Of a stretch of DNA of 64,000 bases, positions 8,937 to 17,632 are shown in pieces (position 1 is the first letter of the stretch; each line of letters begins with the position of its first letter). Where the stretch lies: the NCBI GenBank assembly GCA_034211175.1, contig JAXHUH010000045.1:1-64000 (forward strand). Direction: 5' to 3'. The DNA is from JAXHUH01 sp034211175 (lineage in GTDB: Bacteria > Actinomycetota > Acidimicrobiia > Acidimicrobiales > CAIXPF01). Below the pieces are notes generated by a model. It was not told the origin of the DNA. It ran no database searches and saw only the letters and a list, made by a program, of their open reading frames with translations. The position numbers were made by a program, and so were the translations under genes.

Positions 8937-8966
8937 ACTCAGCACATCAGACGACTCGGTTCGCCG

Positions 8967-10847
8967 TCACTCGGCGAACTGGTAGTCCACCACGTTCACG
9001 AGCGGGCCGGCGTCGTTGGCGTCCGGGGACACCGCGGCGCCGGCCAGCAGCTCGTTGTTGTAGGCGTAGAAGCTGGGCTTCTGGGTCAGCGGCACGACGA
9101 CCAGGCCCTGGCCGTCATCGGTGAGCTGGGTGACCAGCGTGTCGGCCTCGTTGTAGCAGGCAGCCCGCTCGGCCTCGTCGACGGTGGCGTCGCACTCGGT
9201 GGCCAGCTCGTCGAACGCCGGGTTGGCGTAGGCGTACGGGTTGTTGCCGCTGCCGGTGCGGTAGGCGGCGGTGTTGCCACCCGGCCACGGGCCACCGACC
9301 CAGGCGAACTGGGTGATGTCCCAGATGGTCGGGTCACCCTCGGCGCCCTGGGTCGTCGCCGCGGCGACGGCCTGCTCGGAGAACGGGCGCTCGGAGAAGT
9401 ACGCACCACCGGGCACGTTGTCGATGGTGATCTCGATGCCGGCCTCGCCGAGCTGGGCCTGGATCAGCTCCTGCTGGAGCTCACGCAGGGCGTTGCCGCC
9501 CGTGGTGCCGACCCGCAGGGACAGCGCGCCGTCCTCGGGGTGGGTGTAGACCCCGCCCTCGTCGACGTACCCGGCGGCCTCGAGGGCCTCGCGAGCAGCG
9601 TCGACGTTGGCGCCGGCGTACTCGGTCTGATGGTCCTCGTAGTCCGGCTGGTTGCTCATCCAGTAGGTGTTGCCCAGGCCGGCGGTCGGCAGCAGATCAC
9701 CGAACAGCGGCTCGTACAGCGCGGTGACGACCTGCTCCTTGTCGAGGGCGTAGGCGATCGCCTCACGCACCTCGGGCTTGGCCAGGTGCGGGTTGAGCAG
9801 GTTGAAGCCCCAGTGCTCGTAGACCGGGCCGGCCAGCGAGGCGACGGTGAACATCTCGTCGGTCGCCAGCTCCGCGCCGAAGTCGGTCTGCGGCTGCGAG
9901 AAGATGACGTGGGCCTCGCCCGCCTTCAGCGCCTGGATCTCGGTGTCGGTGTCGGTCGCGAAGGACACGACGACCGTGTCGACGTGAGCGACGCCGGTGT
10001 TCTCGACGTCCGGGCTCACCGAGCCGTGGTAGCTGTCGTTGCGGTTGAACGTCATCGAGACGCCGCGCTCCCACTCCCCGAAGAGGAGGGGGCCGGACGA
10101 CGGCAGCGTGCCGTCGGCGCCCTGCCACTCGCGCAGGGCCTCGTTGACCTCGGCCGCACCGGCGCCCTCACCGAAGGCGTGGCTCGGCATGACCGACATC
10201 GAGCCCGACCACAGGGCCTTGTAGCCGGAGTAGAAGCCGTCGAACGTCACCGAGAACTCGGTGTCGGAGTTGACGGTGAAGTCGGTGATCTGGTCCCAAC
10301 CGGTGCGGTCACCGATGAGGTAGACGAACTCACCGGCGTCGTCGGTCTCCATGACGACGTTGAACGTGAACTCGACGTCCTCGGCGGTCAGCGGCTCGCC
10401 GTCCGACCAGGTCAGGCCGTCACGCAGCACCATGTCGATGGTGTAGGTGTCGTCGCCGTTGTCGGTGACCTCGGGCTCATCGGCGAGGAGCTCGGGGAAG
10501 AACGTGGTGTCACCGGCGACGCCCCACAGGCTCTCCCACATGCCCTGGACGAGCCAGGAGGTGATGGAGAGGTTGTTGTTGGGGTCGTTCAGGTGGAGGT
10601 CCGGGGGCTCCTGCTCGTGGATCCAGATGAGCTCGCCGCCATCGACACCGGCAGCGCCCTCTTCGCCACCTTCGTCCTCGGCGCCCTCGTCGGACTCGTC
10701 GCCCTCTTCGCCTTCGTCCTCGCCGCCGTCTTCCTCGGTCGTGTCGTCCGTCGACTCGCCGTCGTCGTCATCGTCACCGCACGCTGCGGCAACGAGCGTG
10801 AACGCGAACAGGACCGCCAGCAGTCTCAACCACGTGTGGCGCTTCAC
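8967..10847 (-). CDS. peptide ABC transporter substrate-binding lipoprotein, family 5
   Basis: Extracytoplasmic binding protein (SBP_bac_5/OppA type) of about 626 residues, first gene of the peptide-transporter operon. A lipoprotein signal ends in LVAAAC, followed by a very acidic linker (runs of D and E with T/G, ~50 residues) and then the family-5 fold, with TFNVVMETDDAGEF, KPEVREAIAYALDKEQVV and the C-terminal QKPSFYAYN. I prefer GTG at 10847, which has a GAGGAG ribosome site and gives a normal signal peptide; an in-frame start at 10874 adds nine residues with an acidic N-terminus. The 250 bp upstream probably hold the operon promoter, but I see no clear -35/-10 there. Confidence 0.9.
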   Translation of the reverse strand: MKRHTWLRLLAVLFAFTLVAAACGDDDDDGESTDDTTEEDGGEDEGEEGDESDEGAEDEGGEEGAAGVDGGELIWIHEQEPPDLHLNDPNNNLSITSWLVQGMWESLWGVAGDTTFFPELLADEPEVTDNGDDTYTIDMVLRDGLTWSDGEPLTAEDVEFTFNVVMETDDAGEFVYLIGDRTGWDQITDFTVNSDTEFSVTFDGFYSGYKALWSGSMSVMPSHAFGEGAGAAEVNEALREWQGADGTLPSSGPLLFGEWERGVSMTFNRNDSYHGSVSPDVENTGVAHVDTVVVSFATDTDTEIQALKAGEAHVIFSQPQTDFGAELATDEMFTVASLAGPVYEHWGFNLLNPHLAKPEVREAIAYALDKEQVVTALYEPLFGDLLPTAGLGNTYWMSNQPDYEDHQTEYAGANVDAAREALEAAGYVDEGGVYTHPEDGALSLRVGTTGGNALRELQQELIQAQLGEAGIEITIDNVPGGAYFSERPFSEQAVAAATTQGAEGDPTIWDITQFAWVGGPWPGGNTAAYRTGSGNNPYAYANPAFDELATECDATVDEAERAACYNEADTLVTQLTDDGQGLVVVPLTQKPSFYAYNNELLAGAAVSPDANDAGPLVNVVDYQFAE

Positions 10848-11100
10848 TGCGCTGATCTCCTCGATACGGGACATGGATCTCCTGCACCGGGGGCCCTCCC
10901 GAAGTCACCGATGCAGGGAACCGGACGACTGACACGCGTGTCACCGGCCGTCCGAGTGGCTGCGGACCGTAGCAGAGCAGTTCCGCCGATTCCGCGCGCC
11001 CTCGGGCTTGTCTACCGTCCGGTAACAACGACGTTCAGGGCCGTTTGGAGCGGTCGGGAAAGGAACACTCGCGTCGTTCCCCGGACGCGCAAGAACCCCT

Positions 11101-12033
11101 TCACGAGACGGCGGCGCGCCACCGATTGTCGTCCAACCGTTCGACCCGTCCATCCGGTTCGAGACGATCGAGATGTCGCGACATCGACCGCCGTTCGACC
11201 GAGTCCACGAACGAACCGGTCACGTGGGGGCGATAGACGAACCGGTGGGCCACGATCTCCTCGAGCGTGCGCGGCTCGGTCAGGAACTCGAGCAGCGCCC
11301 GTTCCCGGCGTTCGATCACCGACCGGTACGCCTCGAGTCGCTCGAGGAACTCCTCTCGCCCCTCGACCACCCCGCGGTGGTGGGACGTGCCGAACCACCG
11401 GGCGTCGATCCCCGCGCAGCGCTCGATGCTCGCCTCGAACCCCTCGAGGTCGGAGCCCGCGTCGCCGTAGTACGGGCCGAACCCGCTCAGGTCGACGTCG
11501 GCGACGAAGACGAAGCCGTCCGGCTCGATCAGGAAGCCGCAGTGGCCGACCGTGTGGCCGGGGAGGTGGACGGCGGTGACGGTGACCCCGCCGAGGTCCC
11601 ACGCCGCCCCGTCGGTGAACGCCGTCGCATCGGGCCGGCCACCGACCGCGAAGCGCTCGGCCACCTCGCGCTCCCAGCTGCTGCGGTCGGGCTCGTCGAG
11701 CCCGTAGAGATCGGACAGCCCCTCGAGCGAGCGCACCGCGGCGAGGTCGGCGTCGTGGACCTCGACCGGAAGCTCGTGGGCGGCGAGACCGACGATGTGG
11801 TCCTCGTGGCCGTGGGTGAGCAGCACCCGGTCGACGCCCTCGGGCGGCCCGCCCCGACCGTGCACGGTCAGGCTCGAGTCGATCAGCACCGCTGCGTCGC
11901 TCCCCCGCACCACCAGGCAGTTGGCGTCGGGGTACTTGCCGGCGTCGGCGCCGCCGATCACGGTCACGTGGCGGCCGTAGCCGCGGTCCTCACCCGGTGT
12001 GGCCTCGGTCACCCCACCGACCGTAGCCACCAC
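11101..12033 (-). CDS. metallo-beta-lactamase-fold hydrolase
   Basis: Soluble 310-residue hydrolase of the MBL fold. The metal-binding motif THGHEDH is at 73-79, further ligands are in HLPGHTVGH (~157-165) and ADVDLSGFGPYYGD, and there is a late His pair in GTSHHRGVV. About 80 C-terminal residues form a helical segment (TLEEIVAHRFVYRP and MSRHLDRLEPDGRVERL), as in the MBL proteins with a C-terminal winged-helix-like tail. The substrate cannot be told; glyoxalase-II-like thioesters or lactones are possible. It is followed 35 bp on by the threonine dehydratase gene but faces no obvious pathway partner. Confidence 0.85.
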   Translation of the reverse strand: MVATVGGVTEATPGEDRGYGRHVTVIGGADAGKYPDANCLVVRGSDAAVLIDSSLTVHGRGGPPEGVDRVLLTHGHEDHIVGLAAHELPVEVHDADLAAVRSLEGLSDLYGLDEPDRSSWEREVAERFAVGGRPDATAFTDGAAWDLGGVTVTAVHLPGHTVGHCGFLIEPDGFVFVADVDLSGFGPYYGDAGSDLEGFEASIERCAGIDARWFGTSHHRGVVEGREEFLERLEAYRSVIERRERALLEFLTEPRTLEEIVAHRFVYRPHVTGSFVDSVERRSMSRHLDRLEPDGRVERLDDNRWRAAVS

Positions 12034-12068
12034 CCCGCGCCCGCCGGGCGATCCCGTCGGCCCGCGCG

Positions 12069-13349
12069 TCAGGGGTCGACGACGTCGACGTCGTGGCCGT
12101 CGGCCTCGAGGCCGGCGCGGATGCGGGCCAGGTGGCCGGCGTCGAGGGTCTCGACGAGGAGGTCGAGGTCGACCCGCCGGGCCGGCGTGGCGTTGAGGAG
12201 CCGGTCGTGGCTGACCTCGATGAGGTTGCCGCCGAGCTCGCCGATGCGCCCGGCGACCCGGGCCAGGTTGCCGGGGAGGTCGTCGGCCTCGACCCGCAGG
12301 TGGGTGAGGCGACCCTGGCGGACCAGGCTGCGGAGGATGACCGACGCCAGCAGCCGGGGGTCGATGTTGCCTCCGGAGAGCACGATCCCGCAGCGCATCC
12401 CGGCGAAGCGCTCGCCGTTGCCCAACAGCGCGGCGAGGCCGATCGCACCGGCGCCCTCGGTCACCGTCTTCTCCACCTCGACCAGCAACCCGACCGCCTC
12501 CTCGATGCGGGCCTCCGACACCGTGAGCATCTCCACGCCGTGGGAGGCGAGGAGGTGGGAGGTGAGCTCACCCGGGCGCTTGACCGCGATGCCGTCGGCG
12601 ATCGAGGTCGCGTCGGTGCGGGGCTGGTAGGGGCGCCCGGCGAGGCGATCGACCATCGACGGGTACAGCTCGGTCTGGACGCCGATGACCTTCGTGGCCG
12701 GCGACAGCTCGGCGGCGGCGATGGCGATGCCCGACGCCAGCCCACCCCCGCCGACGGGGACGAGCACGACGTCGAGGGGCCGGTCGGTGTCCTCGAACAG
12801 CTCGGCCCCGGCGGTGCCCTGGCCGGCGACGATCAGCGGGTCGTCGTAGGGGTGGACCAGCGTGAGCCCCTCCTCGTCCACGAGTCGCTCGGCCAGCTCC
12901 GCCGCGTCGGTGACCGTCCGTCCCTCCTGCAGCACCCGGGCGCCGAGCCGCGTGGTCGACGCGACCTTGGTGAGCGGGGCGGTGACCGGCATGACGATGG
13001 TGGCCGCGATCCCGAGCTTGGCCGCATGGTGGGCGACGCCCTGGGCGTGGTTGCCGGCCGAGGCCGCGACCACGCCACGCCGGCGCTGGTCGTCGTCCAG
13101 CGACAGCAGCTTGTTCAGCGCGCCCCGGTCCTTGAACGAGCCCGTGAACTGCAGGTTCTCGAACTTGACGATGACGTCGGCGCCGGCGATCTCCGACAAC
13201 GTGCGCGACCGGGCGGTCGGGGTGCGGGGGATGGCGTCACCGAGGCGGTCGGCGGCGGCGACCACATCGGCCCATCCGACGGTGGCGGGAGCCGGGGCCT
13301 CGGCGCTGGTCGCGGGCCCGACCCGGTCCTCCGCCTCCTGTTCGTTCAC
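12069..13349 (-). CDS. ilvA: threonine ammonia-lyase (threonine dehydratase), PLP-dependent
   Basis: Converts threonine to 2-oxobutanoate and ammonia, either as the first step of isoleucine synthesis or catabolically. PLP lysine at about residue 73 in FTGSFKDRG, the substrate loop SAGNHAQG, the phosphate-binding VGGGGLASG, and a C-terminal ACT domain (LTHLRVEADDLPGNLARV onward). The single ACT domain and ~426-residue length match the shorter, catabolic-type (TdcB/IlvA-short) form. Start taken as GTG at 13349 after a GGTGAGG-like site; the frame is open for a further ~270 codons upstream, but that region codes for a different gene on the other strand. Confidence 0.9.
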   Translation of the reverse strand: MNEQEAEDRVGPATSAEAPAPATVGWADVVAAADRLGDAIPRTPTARSRTLSEIAGADVIVKFENLQFTGSFKDRGALNKLLSLDDDQRRRGVVAASAGNHAQGVAHHAAKLGIAATIVMPVTAPLTKVASTTRLGARVLQEGRTVTDAAELAERLVDEEGLTLVHPYDDPLIVAGQGTAGAELFEDTDRPLDVVLVPVGGGGLASGIAIAAAELSPATKVIGVQTELYPSMVDRLAGRPYQPRTDATSIADGIAVKRPGELTSHLLASHGVEMLTVSEARIEEAVGLLVEVEKTVTEGAGAIGLAALLGNGERFAGMRCGIVLSGGNIDPRLLASVILRSLVRQGRLTHLRVEADDLPGNLARVAGRIGELGGNLIEVSHDRLLNATPARRVDLDLLVETLDAGHLARIRAGLEADGHDVDVVDP

Positions 13350-13605
13350 CTCACCATCCTCGCAGGCCGCCGACACCACCCCGGGGTCGGGCGGCGGTGA
13401 CATCGGGCCGGGCGACGGGTGGCGGCGCGGACTCCGAGGAGTGGACCGGCGTCCCGTCGGGAACACGCACGTCGTGCGGCGGAACCACGAGCAGGTATCA
13501 ACCCCCACCGGGTCGCGCTCCGATAGGTTCACGTGCGGGTGGAGTCGCCCTCCGTTCGCGCGCGGCCGCACGCGCCGTCGACCCACCACCTCGGGAACGT
13601 CATCC

Positions 13606-14691
13606 ATGCAGCGATCCACCCTCGTCCGGCTGGTGCCGGCCACGGCCACCGGGCTCATCGCCACGACGGTGCTGTCCGCGATCGCACTGGCGGCCGCGGA
13701 CGAGCCCCCCGCCGCCGCATCGCCGACGTCCGTGGTGAGCGAGCGCATCGCCGGGCCGCTGCCCTCCTCCGCCGACGAGACCGGTACCGACACCGGTGAG
13801 GAAGACGCCGGTGAGGAGGACGCCGGCGCGACCGGCGAGGTCGCGGCTCCCGCGGCGAGTGCCGGGGACGCGCTGCTCTCACCGGTGACGCCGCTCGATC
13901 GACCCGCGACCGCGGCCACGGCGGAGCCGGCGGCGTCGAACGTCGACGCACCGACGACGCCCCGCCAGCTCGTCGCCCGCTTCTCGGACCCGAACCTCCC
14001 GGACCTCGGGCGCGGCGCCGAGGGTGACGTCGTGTTGGCGGTCCAGGAGCGGCTCACCGAGCTCGGGTTCCGGCCCGGCGAGCACGACGGGCTCTTCGGT
14101 GCCTCGCTCAGCTCCGCCGTCCTCGCGTTCCAGAAGTACGAGGGGATCGAGCGCACCTCGACCGTCGGCCCCGAGACCTACGCCCGCCTCGACGCCCCGC
14201 AGGGCCGCAGCCCGATGCTGCCGGCGAAAGGGCCGTTCGTCGAGGTCGACATCGAGCGCCAGGTCGCCTTCGTCGTCCTCGCCGACGGCACGAGCCGCGT
14301 CCTCAACGTCTCCACCGGCGGCGGCTACTACTACACCACCGCGTACGGGAGCCGGGCGTTCGCGGCGACACCCACCGGCTTCTACAACGTCGAGCGGCGC
14401 ATCGACGGCATCCGTCACGCGCCGCTCGGGCGGCTCTACCGCCCTCTGTACTTCCGGGGCGGCTACGCCATCCACGGCTCGCCGAGCGTGCCCGCCCACC
14501 CGGCGAGCCACGGGTGCGTGCGGGTCTCCAACGCGGACATGGACTGGCTGTTCGACCGGATCCCGGACGACTCACCCGTCGTGGTGCGGTCGACGACCCA
14601 CCCCTACGTCCCCCTCCTCGGGGGCGCGGTCGCCGATCTCGGCGCCACCGGGCTCGGCCTGCGGACCGCCGCCGGGCTCACCCCCCGCTGA
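13606..14691 (+). CDS. L,D-transpeptidase with peptidoglycan-binding domain
   Basis: Exported cell-wall enzyme forming 3-3 crosslinks or attaching proteins. Residues 1-30 form a signal or anchor segment (LIATTVLSAIALAAA). A Pro/Ala/Asp-rich linker runs to about 120, a peptidoglycan-binding (PG_binding_1) repeat follows at about 136-195, and the YkuD catalytic domain at about 208-330. Catalytic motif: HGSPSVPAHPASHGCVRVSN, with His302 and Cys304. ATG at 13606 was chosen because the signal segment starts there; the frame is open much further upstream but antisense to ilvA. It is divergent from ilvA, with 256 bp between them. Its last 120 bp overlap the 3' end of the opposing MFS gene. Confidence 0.9.
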   Translation: MQRSTLVRLVPATATGLIATTVLSAIALAAADEPPAAASPTSVVSERIAGPLPSSADETGTDTGEEDAGEEDAGATGEVAAPAASAGDALLSPVTPLDRPATAATAEPAASNVDAPTTPRQLVARFSDPNLPDLGRGAEGDVVLAVQERLTELGFRPGEHDGLFGASLSSAVLAFQKYEGIERTSTVGPETYARLDAPQGRSPMLPAKGPFVEVDIERQVAFVVLADGTSRVLNVSTGGGYYYTTAYGSRAFAATPTGFYNVERRIDGIRHAPLGRLYRPLYFRGGYAIHGSPSVPAHPASHGCVRVSNADMDWLFDRIPDDSPVVVRSTTHPYVPLLGGAVADLGATGLGLRTAAGLTPR

Positions 14692-16104
14692 GGTCCCCGC
14701 CGTCGCCCCGTCTGTCGTCGGGGTCACGGCCGCCGGCGTCGCCGCCGGCGGCTCGCCCCGCACGTGCGGCGCGAGACGGCTGCTGAGCACGATGGCGATC
14801 ACGCCCCACAGCGCCCCGACCGCGAACGCCGTCTCGTAGTCGGACGCCTCCGACGTCTCCTCGGCCAGCATCGCCATCGCGGTGATGCCGAACACGTTGC
14901 CGATCTGGTTGGTCATGCGTTGCAGCGCGGCGGCGATGCCGAGGTCGCCGTCGGGTACGGCGTTCGAGACCGACGCCGCCAGCGACGGCCGGGCGGTCCC
15001 GGCGCCGAGGCCCTGGGCGACCAGGCCGGAGCCGAACAGCACGGTCGCCCCGACCCGCAGCCCGGCCACGAACAGCACCATCGACGCGGCCAGCAGGGTC
15101 ATGCCCGACACCGCGGCGGTGCGGGACCCGAACCGCCCGCCGAACCAGCCACCGAACGGCGACGAGAGGCTGAACACACCGGTGCGCAACAGCATGAGCG
15201 CGGCCGTCGCCGACGCGGCGTAGCCGTAGACGTTGCGCAGCACCAGCGGGACGAGCACGAACCCGCCCATGTACGTGGCGCCCTGGAAGAAGAAGGTCGT
15301 CAGCGGGATCGAGAAGTCCGCCCGGCGGAAGAAGTCGGGTGGCACCAGGGGCGCGTCCACGCGCTGCTCGACCCGCCAGAAGGCGGCCAGCGCCAACGGG
15401 CCGACGACCAGCGCGGTGAGGATGATCGGGTTGGTCACGCCCCACTGCTGGACCTGGCCGAGCACCAGCACGATGCTGCCGACGCCGAGGAGCAGGGTCG
15501 CGGAGCCGGCGAGGTCGAAGCGGACGTCGGAACGTCCGTGGCCGACGGGGAGCACGACGAAGGCGACGGCCACCGCGATCAGCGCCAGCGCCGCCTGGAT
15601 GACGAAGACCGGACGCCAGCCGTAGGCATCGACCAACGGCCCCCCGAGCGCCAGGCCGACCGAGGGGGCGCCGGCCGCGACCAGCTGCCACCAGCCGAGG
15701 GCCCTGACCCGGCGCTCGCGGTCGGTGACGAGCATGACCAGCGCCATCGACGTCGGCTGGGTGGCGGCGCCGATCACCTGGGCGGCGCACCGCAGCGCGA
15801 TGAGCGAGGCCGGGTCCCAGGCCAACGACGTCGCCGCCGACACGACCGTGCTCCCGAGGAACCCCCACAGGAAGACGCGCCGATGGCCGTAGAGGTCGCC
15901 GAGCTTGCCGAGCACCCCGATCGTGAGGGCGCTGAGCAGCATCGGCCCGGTGATGACCCAGGTCAGCGTGTCGGTCGAGGTGTCGAGCTCGACCGCGATG
16001 TCGCTGAGCGACACCGAGAGGATCGTGATCGGGAACGACGTGGCGAACATGCCGGCGAGCGCGGACGCCAGCACCCAGCGCGGGTAGGTGCCCCGCTCGG
16101 TCAT
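14572..16104 (-). CDS. MFS multidrug exporter, EmrB/QacA (DHA2) type
   Basis: A 510-residue integral membrane transporter with about 14 hydrophobic segments, beginning YPRWVLASALAGMFATSFPI. Family marks: LGDLYGHRRVFLWG between helices 2 and 3 and the antiporter-type stretch in helix 5 (GAPSVGLALGGPLVDAYGWR). Probably a proton-coupled drug or metabolite exporter; the substrate is unknown. ATG at 16104 (MTERGTYP) was preferred to an upstream start that would add 30 Arg-rich residues. The C-terminal ~60 residues are low-complexity (Ala/Thr/Gly/Pro) and lie partly antisense to the end of the L,D-transpeptidase gene. Confidence 0.87.
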   Translation of the reverse strand: MTERGTYPRWVLASALAGMFATSFPITILSVSLSDIAVELDTSTDTLTWVITGPMLLSALTIGVLGKLGDLYGHRRVFLWGFLGSTVVSAATSLAWDPASLIALRCAAQVIGAATQPTSMALVMLVTDRERRVRALGWWQLVAAGAPSVGLALGGPLVDAYGWRPVFVIQAALALIAVAVAFVVLPVGHGRSDVRFDLAGSATLLLGVGSIVLVLGQVQQWGVTNPIILTALVVGPLALAAFWRVEQRVDAPLVPPDFFRRADFSIPLTTFFFQGATYMGGFVLVPLVLRNVYGYAASATAALMLLRTGVFSLSSPFGGWFGGRFGSRTAAVSGMTLLAASMVLFVAGLRVGATVLFGSGLVAQGLGAGTARPSLAASVSNAVPDGDLGIAAALQRMTNQIGNVFGITAMAMLAEETSEASDYETAFAVGALWGVIAIVLSSRLAPHVRGEPPAATPAAVTPTTDGATAGTSAGGEPGGGPQAEPGGAEIGDRAPEEGDVGVGRRPHHDG

Positions 16105-16313
16105 CCCGGCGACGAGCCGGGAACGCCAACCCGTCACGCAGCCCGAACGGCCGCGCGGGCGCCGGCCGCGGCGGGCATGGCGGGCGTGGCGCAACGGCCC
16201 GCGCCACGGCTCCCCGGTCGCCCCCCGTCGTCGATCACGGGCGCCAGGCTCCCAGCATCGGCGCCGCGCGAGCCAACCTGACCCCGGGTCGGGCCCGGGG
16301 TTACCGTCCTGCC

Positions 16314-17102
16314 ATGGAGCGATCCGACGCCACGCTGCTCGACGTCTCGGACGGCGTCGCCACCATCACCCTGAACCGGCCCGAGGCCAAGAACACGCTC
16401 GGTGCCGAGCTGCTCGCGGGGCTCGTCGGCGACCTGCGCCGCTGCATCGACGACGACGCCGTGCGGGTGATCGTGCTCACGAACGCGGGCAACACGTTCT
16501 GTGCCGGAGCCGATCTCAAGGCCGGCCGCCCGGGCGTGGCCACCGACGAGGACGCACCGTCGCTGGTCGACGTGTTCGAGCTGATCTCGTCGTCGCCGAC
16601 GCCGGTCGTCGGTCGCATCGCCGGCCACGTCACGGGCGGTGGCGTGGGGTTGGCCGCGGCGTGCGACATCTCGGTCATCGCCGACGACGCCCTCGTCGGG
16701 TTCACCGAGGTGCGCATCGGCGTGGCCCCCGCGGTCATCTCGGTCGTGTGCCTGCCCAAGCTCCGTCGGGCGGACGCGCTCGAGCTCTTCCTCAGCGGCG
16801 AGCGCATCGCCGCGGCCCGGGCCGTCGAGGTCGGGCTGTTCAACCGGGTGGCTCCGGCCACCGAGCTCGACGCCGCGGTCGGCGAGGTCGTCGCCAAGGT
16901 CGTGCGGGGTGGCCCGAACGCCCTCGCCGCGGCGAAGGAGCTGGTGTTCCGGGTCCCGGGCATGGACACGGCCGAGGCGTTCGCCTGGACGTCGGCGCGG
17001 TCCCAGGAGCTGTTCGACGCTCCGGAGGCGCAGGAGGGCATCGCGGCGTTCCGCGAGCGACGTGACGCACCGTGGGTGCCTGGTCACCATTCAGAGTCGT
17101 GA
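16314..17102 (+). CDS. enoyl-CoA hydratase/isomerase family protein
   Basis: Crotonase-fold enzyme of 262 residues that hydrates or isomerises an enoyl-CoA. Oxyanion-hole segments CAGADLKAG and GHVTGGGVGLAAACD are intact, and FTEVRIGVAPAVISVV resembles the methylglutaconyl-CoA hydratase branch used in leucine breakdown. Candidate acidic residues lie in TEVRIG and ALELFLSGE. It is monocistronic: upstream is the divergent MFS gene and downstream the RNA-like repeats. The precise substrate is inference. Confidence 0.88.
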   Translation: MERSDATLLDVSDGVATITLNRPEAKNTLGAELLAGLVGDLRRCIDDDAVRVIVLTNAGNTFCAGADLKAGRPGVATDEDAPSLVDVFELISSSPTPVVGRIAGHVTGGGVGLAAACDISVIADDALVGFTEVRIGVAPAVISVVCLPKLRRADALELFLSGERIAAARAVEVGLFNRVAPATELDAAVGEVVAKVVRGGPNALAAAKELVFRVPGMDTAEAFAWTSARSQELFDAPEAQEGIAAFRERRDAPWVPGHHSES

Positions 17103-17121
17103 CCTACCGATCGTCATGGTC

Positions 17122-17150
17122 TTGTCATGGCAGCGACACTGTTGTAATGT
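17122..17150 (+). promoter_or_regulatory. promoter of repeat unit 1
   Basis: TTGTCA (17122-17127), 17 nt, TAATGT (17145-17150). It lies 20 bp after the stop of the preceding gene. The predicted start is A17157. Confidence 0.6.
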
Positions 17151-17156
17151 GAACGC

Positions 17157-17322
17157 AACGCTGAGTGCCGTCATCGGTGGTTCGGTCATCCGCCCGCGTC
17201 CGAACCACCGAGGCGGTCACTTCTCGTTTTGGCCCCTTGTTCGCCTGCCTCGCGAACGATCCGGCCACCTCTTCCCGCTGCTCACCGGCCCGTCCGGCAC
17301 GCGCCCCGGCAGGCGGACCGGG
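17157..17322 (+). ncRNA. candidate structured small RNA, unit 1
   Basis: From the predicted start: a hairpin with 12 perfect pairs (17174-17185 with 17200-17211), a bulged A at 17173, and six more pairs including two G-U (17167-17172 with 17212-17217), closing a 14-nt loop with CCGCCCGC. The run TTCTCGTTTT follows the stem and could terminate a short ~70-nt RNA. If transcription continues, a second hairpin forms at 17289-17322 (CCCGTCCG with CGGACCGGG, one bulge, C-rich loop). It is not a known family that I can name. Confidence 0.5.
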
Positions 17323-17357
17323 ATCGACCAGGTCGAGATCACATTTCTGCAAAGGGA

Positions 17358-17386
17358 TTGCGATCGTTCCGTCATAGTCGTAACTT
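17358..17386 (+). promoter_or_regulatory. promoter of repeat unit 2
   Basis: TTGCGA (17358-17363), 17 nt, TAACTT (17381-17386). Weaker than units 1 and 3 but with the same spacing and the same downstream GANCGCAAC. The predicted start is A17393. Confidence 0.5.
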
Positions 17387-17392
17387 GAGCGC

Positions 17393-17572
17393 AACACTGA
17401 ATGCCGTCACCGGTGACTCGGAGAACCGCCCGCCTCCGATTCACCGGGGCGGCATTCAGCGCGTCCGGACCCGTTCGCCCTCGTCGACCATGCGGTGCCG
17501 CCCGCCCCGACGGCGCACGTCCGGATGCCGATTGCTCGTCCCGGCGCCGGTCCGGTCGCCGCTCACCGGCGC
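17393..17572 (+). ncRNA. candidate structured small RNA, unit 2
   Basis: The longest stem of the three. 12 outer pairs (17397-17408 with 17448-17459, one G-U), a bulged A at 17409, then 12 inner pairs with one C/T mismatch (17410-17421 with 17436-17447), and a 14-nt loop containing CCGCCCGC. A second hairpin, GCGCCGGT (17544-17551) with ACCGGCGC (17565-17572), has a 13-nt loop. No T-run follows the first stem. Confidence 0.5.
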
Positions 17573-17597
17573 ACGCAACATGCTCAGGGCGAAGCGA

Positions 17598-17626
17598 TTG
17601 TCACATAAACGGCACAGTCGTAATGT
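17598..17626 (+). promoter_or_regulatory. promoter of repeat unit 3
   Basis: TTGTCA (17598-17603), 17 nt, TAATGT (17621-17626), identical boxes to unit 1. The predicted start is A17633. This promoter may also transcribe the gene at 17818. Confidence 0.6.
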
Positions 17627-17632
17627 GATCGC

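Noticed and set aside
9540..11579. 679-codon plus-strand frame
   Set aside because: Antisense to the peptide-binding lipoprotein and the MBL gene; composition is the mirror of their codon bias.
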